Positions 1 through 5,475 of a stretch of DNA of 5,475 nt are shown one piece after another. The notes under the pieces are model-generated. The model did not search any database. It saw only the letters and a program-made list of their open reading frames with translations, and was not told the DNA's origin. The stretch covers positions 1-5,475 of the forward strand of contig DUZC01000275.1 in the NCBI GenBank assembly GCA_013349735.1. The letters run 5' to 3'. The position numbers were made by a program, and so were the translations under genes. The DNA comes from Rhodospirillaceae bacterium (GTDB lineage: Bacteria; Pseudomonadota; Alphaproteobacteria; Rhodospirillales; Magnetospirillaceae). The first letter of the stretch is position 1. Each line of letters opens with the position of its first letter.

Positions 1-422
1 ACTTTGTCCTCATAGGCCGGACCGATCCCACGCCCGGTGGTGCCAATCTTGGCCGCCCCACTGGCTTCTTCGCGAACACGGTCAATATGTCCGTGCAAAG
101 GCAGAATTAAGGAAGCGTTCTCGGCAATTTTCAGCAGGTCCGGCGTAATGGCGATGCCCTGTTGCCCAATCCGGTCGATTTCATCCAGCAAGGCCCAGGG
201 ATCTATCACCACGCCATTGCCAACCAATGATAATTTACCGCGCACAACCCCCGACGGCAGCAAGGACAATTTGTAGGTGATCCCATTGACCACCAAAGTA
301 TGACCTGCATTGTGGCCGCCCTGAAAGCGCACCACCACATCGGCCCGCTCGCTTAGCCAATCAACCACCTTACCTTTGCCTTCGTCGCCCCACTGGGCTC
401 CGACAACCGCCACATTACCCAT
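1..422 (-). CDS. purA: Adenylosuccinate synthetase, N-terminal part (cut by left edge)
   Basis: Cytoplasmic GTP-dependent enzyme joining IMP and L-aspartate into adenylosuccinate, the first committed step from IMP to AMP. The 140 whole codons visible translate without a break and carry the family's N-terminal signatures: the P-loop-like QWGDEGKGK at residues 10-18 with the catalytic Asp13, GGHNAGHT at 35-42 with the catalytic His41, and the IMP-binding segment GTTGRGIGPAY at 127-137. The full family protein is about 430 residues, so roughly two thirds lies beyond the left edge. The ATG at 422 is supported by the usual start of the family just before the first beta strand and by a GGAG ribosome binding site 7 bases upstream. 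That site sits at the end of hisZ, with 11 bases between the hisZ stop and this start, so co-transcription and probably coupled translation with hisZ are inferred. Identity is close to certain. Confidence 0.97.
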   Translation of the reverse strand, partial: MGNVAVVGAQWGDEGKGKVVDWLSERADVVVRFQGGHNAGHTLVVNGITYKLSLLPSGVVRGKLSLVGNGVVIDPWALLDEIDRIGQQGIAITPDLLKIAENASLILPLHGHIDRVREEASGAAKIGTTGRGIGPAYEDK

Positions 423-436
423 GCGAGCACTCCTTA
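423..436 (-). promoter_or_regulatory. purA ribosome binding site overlapping the hisZ stop codon
   Basis: On the minus strand the hisZ stop TAA runs directly into GGAG, giving TAAGGAG followed by 7 bases and the purA ATG. The last bases of the stop codon form part of the Shine-Dalgarno sequence. Ribosomes ending hisZ would therefore be positioned on the purA start, which argues for translational coupling. The sequence is seen directly; the coupling is inferred. Confidence 0.75.
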
Positions 437-1570
437 GCTTTGGTCCACCGGGACCACACGGCCGCCGTCGATCACGAAATGGTCACAGCCCAGCCGCCTT
501 GCTTCCGCTGCCGGATCCGCTCCGTCCTTTGCCAGCCCCGCCACGGTAACCCAGCCCTCTTGCCGCAACTTGGCCGCCTGCGCCCGGTTGATAACCCCGG
601 CCGGAATAAAAAGCCGCCGAACAGCGGCAGGCCCGGCCAAGGCATCAAGCACCGTATCCATAAACAAGGTTACCCCAGTGGCCGATTCGCCCTGGGCCTG
701 ATAACAACCACCGCGCCCAAGTTCCCCAGACCAATGACGGGCAAAAATGGTAAAAGCGATACCGGTGTGATATTCAAAGCCGCGATTCTCAACCGGGTCA
801 ATGGTCAAGATCAACCCCGGGGCCGCCTCCCTCAAGAGGGCGACCACTTTTGCCAAACGCCGACAAAGCTGCGCTGCAAGAGGAGGCAAGTCCAACGCCC
901 CCAATTGCGCCAAAGCCGGTTCAGCCGGCCCGACGGCCGCCACCAGCGTCCCAAGCAGTCCGGAAACCGACCCGCCAAGCGCGGCAACCCCCGCGGCATC
1001 CTTGCGATCCAACGCATCGCGCAACCCCTCGGGAAAGGGCCCGTCAACAATCAAGCCGCCCAAGGTCGGCAGGCTGAGATCGACGCTGACACCCTGCATA
1101 CCCAGATCCATCAAGGCTTGCGCGGCAAGTATGATGACTTCGGCATCGGCCTCGGCCGTATCGGAGCCGATCAATTCAATTCCGGCTTGCCCAAATTGTC
1201 GCTCAGGGCGCAACTGACTGCCCTTCACGCGCAGAACCTCACCGGCATAGGAAAGGCGCAGCGGTCGGGGAACATTCGCCAGTCGGGTGGTAGCGATACG
1301 GGCAACCTGCAGCGTCATATCCGCCCGAACGCCCATCATGCGCTGGCTCACCGGATCCATGACCCGAAATGTATGCGGCGCTGTCGCCGCCCCACTGCCC
1401 GTAAGCAGGCTTTCTTCAAATTCGATCAAAGGCGGCTTAACGCGCTCATAGCCCTCGGCACCAAACGCGGCCATCAGTCGACCGACCATGTCCGCCTCAT
1501 GGGCGGCATAGGGCGGCAAAAGGTCGCGCAGCCCGGCCGGCAACAGCGCACGATCGGCAAATTCGGTCAT
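434..1570 (-). CDS. hisZ: ATP phosphoribosyltransferase regulatory subunit (HisZ)
   Basis: HisZ is a catalytically dead paralogue of histidyl-tRNA synthetase. It forms a hetero-octamer with short-form HisG and is needed for the ATP + PRPP reaction that opens histidine synthesis and for histidine feedback. The 378 residues match the family in length. Visible class II synthetase-like elements are LPAGLRDLLP (10-19), the motif-1 helix and strand around 36-53, MGVRADMTLQVARIA (79-93), RQFGQAGIELIG (124-135), NRGFEYHTGIAF (262-273) and the motif-3-like GRGGCYQ (285-291). There is no C-terminal anticodon-binding domain of HisRS size, and HisRS has RGLDYY where this protein has RGFEYH, which favours HisZ over HisS. 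The ATG at 1570 is preceded by AGAAGG with a 7-base spacer. No hisG is visible, so its partner must lie elsewhere. It lies 11 bases before purA and 99 bases after the chemoreceptor gene. Confidence 0.93.
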   Translation of the reverse strand: MTEFADRALLPAGLRDLLPPYAAHEADMVGRLMAAFGAEGYERVKPPLIEFEESLLTGSGAATAPHTFRVMDPVSQRMMGVRADMTLQVARIATTRLANVPRPLRLSYAGEVLRVKGSQLRPERQFGQAGIELIGSDTAEADAEVIILAAQALMDLGMQGVSVDLSLPTLGGLIVDGPFPEGLRDALDRKDAAGVAALGGSVSGLLGTLVAAVGPAEPALAQLGALDLPPLAAQLCRRLAKVVALLREAAPGLILTIDPVENRGFEYHTGIAFTIFARHWSGELGRGGCYQAQGESATGVTLFMDTVLDALAGPAAVRRLFIPAGVINRAQAAKLRQEGWVTVAGLAKDGADPAAEARRLGCDHFVIDGGRVVPVDQS

Positions 1571-1577
1571 ACGGTAG

Positions 1578-1583
1578 CCTTCT
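1578..1583 (-). promoter_or_regulatory. hisZ ribosome binding site
   Basis: The minus strand reads AGAAGG, then 7 bases, then the ATG at 1570. This supports that start. The next upstream sequence gives no better in-frame alternative. Confidence 0.65.
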
Positions 1584-1606
1584 GGTCACGCTGACAACGG
1601 GGGAAC

Positions 1607-1662
1607 AGCTTTCCGTTTACCCGTTTTAGCCATTCCCGGCAATTGGAAAACAGCGGAAAGCT
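1607..1662. repeat. 9-bp inverted repeat in the gap before hisZ
   Basis: The arms AGCTTTCCG (1607-1615) and CGGAAAGCT (1654-1662) are perfectly complementary and separated by 38 bases. A second, competing 6-bp pair, CATTCC (1631-1636) and GGAATG (1664-1669), overlaps this span. Neither is followed by a T tract on the minus strand, so this is not a standard intrinsic terminator for the chemoreceptor gene. An mRNA leader structure of hisZ, an operator or chance are all possible. I found no convincing -35/-10 pair for hisZ in the same 99 bases. Confidence 0.35.
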
Positions 1663-1669
1663 TGGAATG

Positions 1670-3052
1670 TCAACGCCGGCTGGCTAAATCATCAAGCCCC
1701 TGCAGCACAGAAAGAGACGCCTGGGCGGCCCGCTCGACTGCCGTCACGGCCCCATCCAGATCGCCCTTCTGATACATCTGCGCGGCTTCAATGCCGAAAG
1801 CATGAACTTCACGATGGGGCGCCTCGAGCCGGGCGAAGGCAGGATGCTGTTTAAGTTCGCCGTCTTGTAGGGAATCATACCATTTACCGAGACGGCAAGT
1901 GTGATGATTGGACAACTCGGCCGGGTTAAGCTTGGTTTTGCCAATCAGCATTTCCGCCAGCTTTTTACGCCAGATCATGTGATCCGATTTCGCCAAATGC
2001 ACCGTTAAGTCTTTAATTTCACACTTCAAGAACTCACCAATAGCCACCGCGACAACCGGGTCGACTTGATTGATCAGATCGATGGAGGCCGTAATCGAAT
2101 CGACATTTCGGCGGGTCATCTCGGCGATCACCGAGACCGAGGCGGCAACATCACCGACCACCGCCGATTGCTGCGAAAGAATCCCGGAAATATCCGCAAT
2201 GCGGCCGTTGACTTCGTCGATACCATTATTGACCGCCCGCATTCCCTCACCCACCTGAAGGATCACGGCCTGGCCCTTTTCTACCGCCTCGCCCCCTTGC
2301 TGCATGGACTGGACGATGGCTGACATTTCCGCCCGCAAATTATCGATGCGGGTCCGAATATCCACCGTGGCTTTGGCGGTCTGATTGGCTAGATGTTTGA
2401 CTTCATTGGCCACGACCGCGAACCCTTTGCCGGCCTCACCGGCCCGCGCCGCTTCGATGGTCGCGTTCAAGGCCAATAGATTGGTCTGCGAGGCAATCGC
2501 CTCAATTTGATTAACAATATCGCCAATCTGCGTCGAAGCCTGCGCAAGCACTTCCGCTCGTCCAGCCGCTTCGGCCACCGCCTGTGCAATATCGGCCATG
2601 CTGCTGACGGCAAGTTCAGTCGCCCGCATACAGTCATCGGCCTGATGGTGCGCCTGTTCCGCCTGCTCAGAAGCCCCCGCCGCATTGCGGGCAATTTCCT
2701 CGACCGAGGCGACCATTTCCTCGGCGGCCGACGCGATGGTCTGAGCGCGGGTTTCCACCTGATTGACTTCGCGCACGGTCTTGGCCGTCACGGTGACCGC
2801 CTCGTTGCAATGAACTGAAATCGCCACCAGACGTTGCGCTTCTTCCGAGCAACGCTGATGCATCACCTTGGCAAGACTGTGAATTTTCTCAGCTAAGGGC
2901 CCTTGCCCCCCTGGCGGCAGCGAAAGATATTTCCCATCAATTATCAGATCAAGCAAAGCAATGGCTTCGGCCTCGGCAGAGGTTGAGCCTGTAGAACTAA
3001 GCGGCTCAGAGAGAACCACAGGGGAAGATGGACTGCGCCCCAAACCAAACAT
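1670..3052 (-). CDS. Soluble methyl-accepting chemotaxis protein with C-terminal CZB zinc-binding domain
   Basis: Cytoplasmic chemoreceptor of 460 residues that should signal through CheA/CheW. No transmembrane segment or signal peptide is visible. Residues 1-60 include a low-complexity Ser/Pro/Ala-rich start. From about 85 to 328 runs the alanine-rich coiled coil, with a textbook methylation-site pattern ASAAEEMVAS at 107-116 (E111/E112). The conserved hairpin tip lies at about 183-229, including LLALNATIEAARAGEAGKGF (192-211). The C-terminal part from about 338 is a CZB domain: H358 in HxxW, C386 in CRLGKWY, and H413/H417 in HxxxH give the 3His/1Cys zinc set. Soluble receptors of this plan, such as Helicobacter TlpD, respond to zinc or oxidants such as HOCl; a similar role here is inferred. 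There is no CheR-tethering pentapeptide at the C-terminus. ATG at 3052 has AGGGGG 5 bases upstream. It follows the serA terminator and so is probably an independent unit. The ligand is unknown. Confidence 0.93.
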   Translation of the reverse strand: MFGLGRSPSSPVVLSEPLSSTGSTSAEAEAIALLDLIIDGKYLSLPPGGQGPLAEKIHSLAKVMHQRCSEEAQRLVAISVHCNEAVTVTAKTVREVNQVETRAQTIASAAEEMVASVEEIARNAAGASEQAEQAHHQADDCMRATELAVSSMADIAQAVAEAAGRAEVLAQASTQIGDIVNQIEAIASQTNLLALNATIEAARAGEAGKGFAVVANEVKHLANQTAKATVDIRTRIDNLRAEMSAIVQSMQQGGEAVEKGQAVILQVGEGMRAVNNGIDEVNGRIADISGILSQQSAVVGDVAASVSVIAEMTRRNVDSITASIDLINQVDPVVAVAIGEFLKCEIKDLTVHLAKSDHMIWRKKLAEMLIGKTKLNPAELSNHHTCRLGKWYDSLQDGELKQHPAFARLEAPHREVHAFGIEAAQMYQKGDLDGAVTAVERAAQASLSVLQGLDDLASRR

Positions 3053-3057
3053 TTCAT

Positions 3058-3063
3058 CCCCCT
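3058..3063 (-). promoter_or_regulatory. Ribosome binding site of the chemoreceptor gene
   Basis: The minus strand reads AGGGGG, then ATGAA, then the ATG at 3052. Another ATG begins at 3057 but is out of frame and abuts the G run, so the start at 3052 is preferred. Confidence 0.65.
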
Positions 3064-3083
3064 CAGCATAATTTCATTTTAAA

Positions 3084-3093
3084 TGTTATAACA
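3084..3093. repeat. Perfect 10-bp palindrome TGTTATAACA at the chemoreceptor promoter
   Basis: TGTTATAACA reads the same on both strands and covers the predicted -10 hexamer of the chemoreceptor gene. It could be half of an operator or just a by-product of an AT-rich -10 region. It is short, so chance cannot be excluded. Confidence 0.35.
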
Positions 3094-3114
3094 GTTGTAA
3101 TGCATACTTTCCAA
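3085..3114 (-). promoter_or_regulatory. Candidate sigma-70-type promoter for the chemoreceptor gene
   Basis: On the minus strand TTGGAA (3114-3109, 4 of 6 to TTGACA) is followed by an 18-base spacer and TATAAC (3090-3085, 5 of 6 to TATAAT). Transcription would begin near 3078, giving a leader of about 25 bases with the ribosome binding site inside it. The region is markedly AT-rich compared with the surrounding genes and lies just after the serA terminator, where a new promoter is needed. I saw no obvious flagellar sigma-28 pattern. Predicted by eye only. Confidence 0.5.
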
Positions 3115-3137
3115 TCGCAACAACAGAGACTTTTCCG

Positions 3138-3165
3138 AAAAAAAAGGGCCGCAATTAGCGGCCCT
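3138..3165 (-). terminator. Intrinsic terminator of serA
   Basis: On the minus strand GGGCCGC, a 5-base loop (TAATT) and GCGGCCC form a perfect 7-bp GC-rich stem, extended to 8 by an A-U pair that uses the first T of an uninterrupted run of eight Ts. It begins 33 bases after the serA stop codon. The T tract is on one side only, so it works for minus-strand transcription. It separates serC-serA from the chemoreceptor gene. Confidence 0.93.
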
Positions 3166-3198
3166 CATCTGACTTTTACCAGAAGACTGGATACAGAA

Positions 3199-4776
3199 CT
3201 AAAAACGCATGGCCTTGGCCTGCACCACATTGGGAAGCGCCCGAACAGTTTCGAGCAACCCCTCGCTTACCGGCTGGTCGACCTGGATCAAAGCAATGGC
3301 ATCGCCGCCTGCCGCGGTTCGGCCAAGGTGAAAGGTGGCGATATTGACGCCCGCTTCACCCAGAACCGTTCCCAAACGACCGATTAAACCAGGCTTATCA
3401 TTATTGGTGACGTACAACATATTCGGCCCCAACTCTGCCTCGATGGGAATATCCTTAATCGCAACGATGCGGGGTTTGTCCCCACCGAACAAAGTTCCTG
3501 CGACCGAGCGGGTCTTGTTGTCCGTGGTCACCGTCAAAGTCACCAAGGTGTGATAGTCACTCGATTTCTGATTTTTGGTTTCCGTCACCGCGATGTTGCG
3601 ATCACGCGCAATTACCGGTGCATTGACCATATTGACCGCTTCAACAAACGGCTTCAGCAAGCCCTCGAGCAAGAGGGCGGTCAGCGGCTTGGTATTCAAG
3701 TCCACCACCTGCCCTTCATAGGCAATCGAGACCGATTTCAGGCCATGCTCGGTTAACTGTCCGGCAAAGCTGCCCAATTGGTGCGCCAGGGTCATATAAG
3801 GGCGCAATTTCGGAGCATCCTCAGCCGAGACCGAGGGCATATTGATGGCATTGGTGATGGCGCCGCTTAACAGATAATCAGACATCTGTTCGGCGACCTG
3901 CAAAGCAACATTTTCCTGGGCTTCGTTGGTTGAAGCGCCAAGATGCGGCGTACAGATCACCTTTTCCATGCCAAACAAAATATTCGCCTTGGCCGGCTCC
4001 TCGGCAAATACGTCGAAGGCAGCCCCGGCAACATGTCCGGACTCGATGGCCGCCTTAAGATCCGCCTCTACCACCAAGCCACCCCGGGCACAATTGATGA
4101 TACGGACACCTTTGCGGGTCTTGGCCAGAGCCTTGGCATCCAAGATATTGCGTGTCGCATCCGTCAGCGGCGTATGCAGGGTAATGAAATCGGCGCGTCC
4201 CAATAATTCATCCAACTCGACCTTTTCCACGCCCATATCCTTGGCGCGCTCATGGGACAGGAAGGGGTCAAAAGCCACCACTTTCATTTTCAGGCCGATG
4301 GCGCGATCCGCAACAATCGAACCGATATTGCCGCAACCGATAACGCCCAGTGTTTTGTTGGTTAACTCGGCACCCATAAATTTGGACTTTTCCCATTTTC
4401 CGGCATGGGTCGAGGCATTCGCCTGCGGAATGTCGCGCGCCACGGCAAACATCAAGGCAATGGCGTGCTCAGCCGTGGTGATAGAATTGCCGAAAGGCGT
4501 ATTCATCACCACCACACCCTGGGCAGTGGCCGCCGGCACATCCACATTGTCAACGCCAATACCGGCGCGTCCGACCACCTTAAGCTTGGCGGCAGCGGCC
4601 AGAATTTCTGCGGTCACTTTGGTGTTGGAGCGAATTGCCAGGCCATCGTAATTGCCGATGATCGCCTTCAACTCCTCCGGCGGCAGCCCCACTTTGACAT
4701 CCGTTTCAATGCCGCGATCCTTGAAAATCTGGACGGCGGCGGGGCTCAATTTGTCACTGATCAGAACCTTGGGCAT
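3199..4776 (-). CDS. serA: D-3-phosphoglycerate dehydrogenase, long form with ASB and ACT domains
   Basis: NAD-dependent cytoplasmic enzyme oxidising 3-phosphoglycerate to 3-phosphohydroxypyruvate, the first step of serine synthesis. Counting from the ATG at 4776 it has 525 residues, the length of type 1 (long-form) SerA. Domains: N-terminal substrate-binding part; Rossmann NAD domain with GCGNIG (147-152) and the NAD-ribose Asp170 in FDPF; catalytic Arg231 (CARGG), Glu260 (FAEEP) and His279 (TPHLGAS); an ASB domain at about 314-445; and a C-terminal ACT domain from about 453 with the ligand-loop motif NNDKPGLIG (458-466). The ACT domain implies serine feedback, though not all long forms show it. 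A GTG at 4779 directly precedes the ATG and could also be the start. The product is consumed by SerC, encoded 80 bases upstream. A strong terminator follows the TAG stop. Formate- and lactate-type paralogues of the dehydrogenase family lack the ASB/ACT part, so identity is firm. Confidence 0.96.
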   Translation of the reverse strand: MPKVLISDKLSPAAVQIFKDRGIETDVKVGLPPEELKAIIGNYDGLAIRSNTKVTAEILAAAAKLKVVGRAGIGVDNVDVPAATAQGVVVMNTPFGNSITTAEHAIALMFAVARDIPQANASTHAGKWEKSKFMGAELTNKTLGVIGCGNIGSIVADRAIGLKMKVVAFDPFLSHERAKDMGVEKVELDELLGRADFITLHTPLTDATRNILDAKALAKTRKGVRIINCARGGLVVEADLKAAIESGHVAGAAFDVFAEEPAKANILFGMEKVICTPHLGASTNEAQENVALQVAEQMSDYLLSGAITNAINMPSVSAEDAPKLRPYMTLAHQLGSFAGQLTEHGLKSVSIAYEGQVVDLNTKPLTALLLEGLLKPFVEAVNMVNAPVIARDRNIAVTETKNQKSSDYHTLVTLTVTTDNKTRSVAGTLFGGDKPRIVAIKDIPIEAELGPNMLYVTNNDKPGLIGRLGTVLGEAGVNIATFHLGRTAAGGDAIALIQVDQPVSEGLLETVRALPNVVQAKAMRF

Positions 4777-4785
4777 CACTGCATT

Positions 4786-4793
4786 CCCCCTTT
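4786..4793 (-). promoter_or_regulatory. serA ribosome binding site, two possible start codons
   Basis: The minus strand reads AAAGGGGG, then AATGCA, GTG and ATG. The spacing is 6 bases to the GTG at 4779 and 9 to the ATG at 4776. Both are usable. The ATG is preferred because it is the stronger codon and gives the usual MPKVLIS beginning of the family; the alternative adds a single residue. Confidence 0.65.
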
Positions 4794-4800
4794 AAACGAA

Positions 4801-4842
4801 AGACGGGCGTCAGGGACGGCAATACCGCCCCTGACAACCCGC
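4801..4842 (-). other. Imperfect hairpin in the serC-serA gap (possible attenuator or mRNA element)
   Basis: Arms 4809-4819 and 4825-4835 pair over 11 positions with one mismatch around a 5-base loop. On the minus strand the outer bases GCGGG (4842-4838) and CCCGT (4807-4803) can add up to five more pairs across a small internal loop. Downstream comes CTTTCGTTT, T-rich but interrupted, so it is only a weak terminator-like arrangement. It could lower serA expression relative to serC, protect the serC mRNA end, or be a partial terminator. The structure is seen in the sequence; its role is inferred. Confidence 0.55.
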
Positions 4843-4859
4843 TTATTTATTGCCGGCCA

Positions 4860-5475
4860 TTAAACTTTGGCCGCGAACTCGGCTTCCACTTGCGCAAAGG
4901 CCCAATCAAGCCAAGGCGTCAGTCGTTCCATATCCGCGGCCTCGACGGTGGCGCCGCCCCAGATGCGCAAACCGGGCGGCGCATCGCGATAGGCGCCGAT
5001 ATCCAAGGCCACCCCTTCTTTTTCCAGGAGCGAAGCGATCTTTTTGGCGGCCGCCGCCTGATCGTCAGCCGATAGCTTGGCAAAGAAGGGCGCCTTCACC
5101 TTAAGGCAAATGGACGTACAGGAGCGGATCTTTGCATCCTCGGTCAAAAAGGCTGCCCAGGGCGATTTCGCGACCCAAGCCTGCAAGACCTGAAGATTGG
5201 CTTCGGAACGGGCGATCAAACCCTTGAGCCCACCAATCTGTTCCGCCCAGCGTAAGGCGTCGATCTGATCTTCAACCGCCAACATCGAGGGCGTGTTGAT
5301 GGTTTCGCCCTTGAAAATTCCGTCGATCAATTTTCCGCCTTTGGTCATGCGGAAAATCTTCGGCAATGGCCAGGCCGGCTTATAACTTTCCAACCGGGCG
5401 ACCGCCCGCGGACTCAGCACCAGCATGCCATGCGCACCCTCGCCGCCGAGCACTTTTTGCCAGGACCAGGTGACG
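4860..5475 (-). CDS. serC: Phosphoserine aminotransferase, C-terminal part (cut by right edge)
   Basis: PLP-dependent, cytoplasmic class V aminotransferase converting 3-phosphohydroxypyruvate and glutamate to O-phosphoserine and 2-oxoglutarate; family members may also act in pyridoxal phosphate synthesis. The open frame runs in from the right edge, giving 204 whole residues, about half of the usual 380-390. The visible part begins VTWSWQKVLGGEGAHG; the Lys in SWQK (codon 5456-5454) fits the position of the PLP Schiff-base lysine. Then come LVLSPRAV, the stretch ESYKPAWPLPKIFRM, and a C-terminal domain with LRIWGGATVE, matching the divergent alphaproteobacterial SerC type rather than the E. 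coli type. A GTG at 5453 is internal, not a start, because the frame and conserved residues continue upstream of it. The TAA stop lies 80 bases before serA, whose product is its substrate. Confidence 0.94.
   Translation of the reverse strand, partial: VTWSWQKVLGGEGAHGMLVLSPRAVARLESYKPAWPLPKIFRMTKGGKLIDGIFKGETINTPSMLAVEDQIDALRWAEQIGGLKGLIARSEANLQVLQAWVAKSPWAAFLTEDAKIRSCTSICLKVKAPFFAKLSADDQAAAAKKIASLLEKEGVALDIGAYRDAPPGLRIWGGATVEAADMERLTPWLDWAFAQVEAEFAAKV

Noticed and set aside
831..842. Short inverted repeat CCCTC-AA-GAGGG-like hairpin inside hisZ, and a similar GCCCTC/GAGGGC pair inside serA near 3661-3678
   Set aside because: Both lie within well-conserved coding sequence, are only 5-6 bp and have no T tract; they are expected by chance in GC-rich genes.
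440..1594. A 384-codon open frame on the plus strand opposite hisZ
   Set aside because: It mirrors hisZ almost end to end, its translation is rich in Arg, Gln, Gly and Pro with no recognisable domain, and hisZ itself has clear motifs and a good ribosome binding site. Long antisense frames are expected in GC-rich coding DNA.
3926..4651. A 241-codon open frame on the plus strand opposite serA
   Set aside because: It is the antisense shadow of serA codons; composition is Ala/Ser/Thr-rich without family features, and no promoter or ribosome binding site was seen ahead of it.
4776..4784. A two-codon ORF (ATG CAG TGA) on the minus strand whose stop overlaps the serA ATG
   Set aside because: It would be an attractive coupling device, but the G-rich Shine-Dalgarno sequence ends only one base before this ATG, too close for initiation, so it is probably chance.
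5451..5453. GTG at 5453 as a start codon for a shorter serC-like protein
   Set aside because: The same frame continues upstream to the window edge and encodes the conserved WSWQK with the PLP lysine, so the GTG is an internal valine.

Overview
The window reads as chromosomal core DNA of an alphaproteobacterium, most likely of the Rhodospirillales/Magnetospirillum type. This is inferred from the divergent alphaproteobacterial form of SerC, the long-form SerA, a HisZ adapter next to purA, and a soluble chemoreceptor of a kind common in that group. No database search was possible, so the genus is not fixed. I saw no insertion sequence, prophage gene, tRNA, rRNA, CRISPR array or toxin/defence module.

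All five genes lie on the minus strand, so in transcription order (right to left) they are: serC (N-terminal half beyond the right edge), serA, a cytoplasmic methyl-accepting chemotaxis protein with a C-terminal zinc-binding (CZB) domain, hisZ, and purA (C-terminal two thirds beyond the left edge). SerA makes 3-phosphohydroxypyruvate and SerC transaminates it to phosphoserine. HisZ is the regulatory partner of short-form HisG in the first step of histidine synthesis. PurA commits IMP to AMP.

The layout suggests three transcription blocks. serC-serA is a probable operon, with a strong imperfect hairpin in its 80-base gap, closed by a clear intrinsic terminator after serA (about 3138-3165). The chemoreceptor follows as its own unit, with an AT-rich upstream region carrying a plausible sigma-70 promoter and a short palindrome. 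hisZ-purA is a tightly coupled pair: the purA ribosome binding site overlaps the hisZ stop codon. No convincing terminator or promoter was found in the 99 bases between the chemoreceptor and hisZ, so read-through into hisZ-purA is possible.

The least ordinary element is the soluble CZB chemoreceptor placed between biosynthetic genes. It keeps all four expected zinc ligands and has a short N-terminal part with an extra His/Cys cluster. The rest is well-understood housekeeping metabolism, and I do not see evidence for an entirely new system here.
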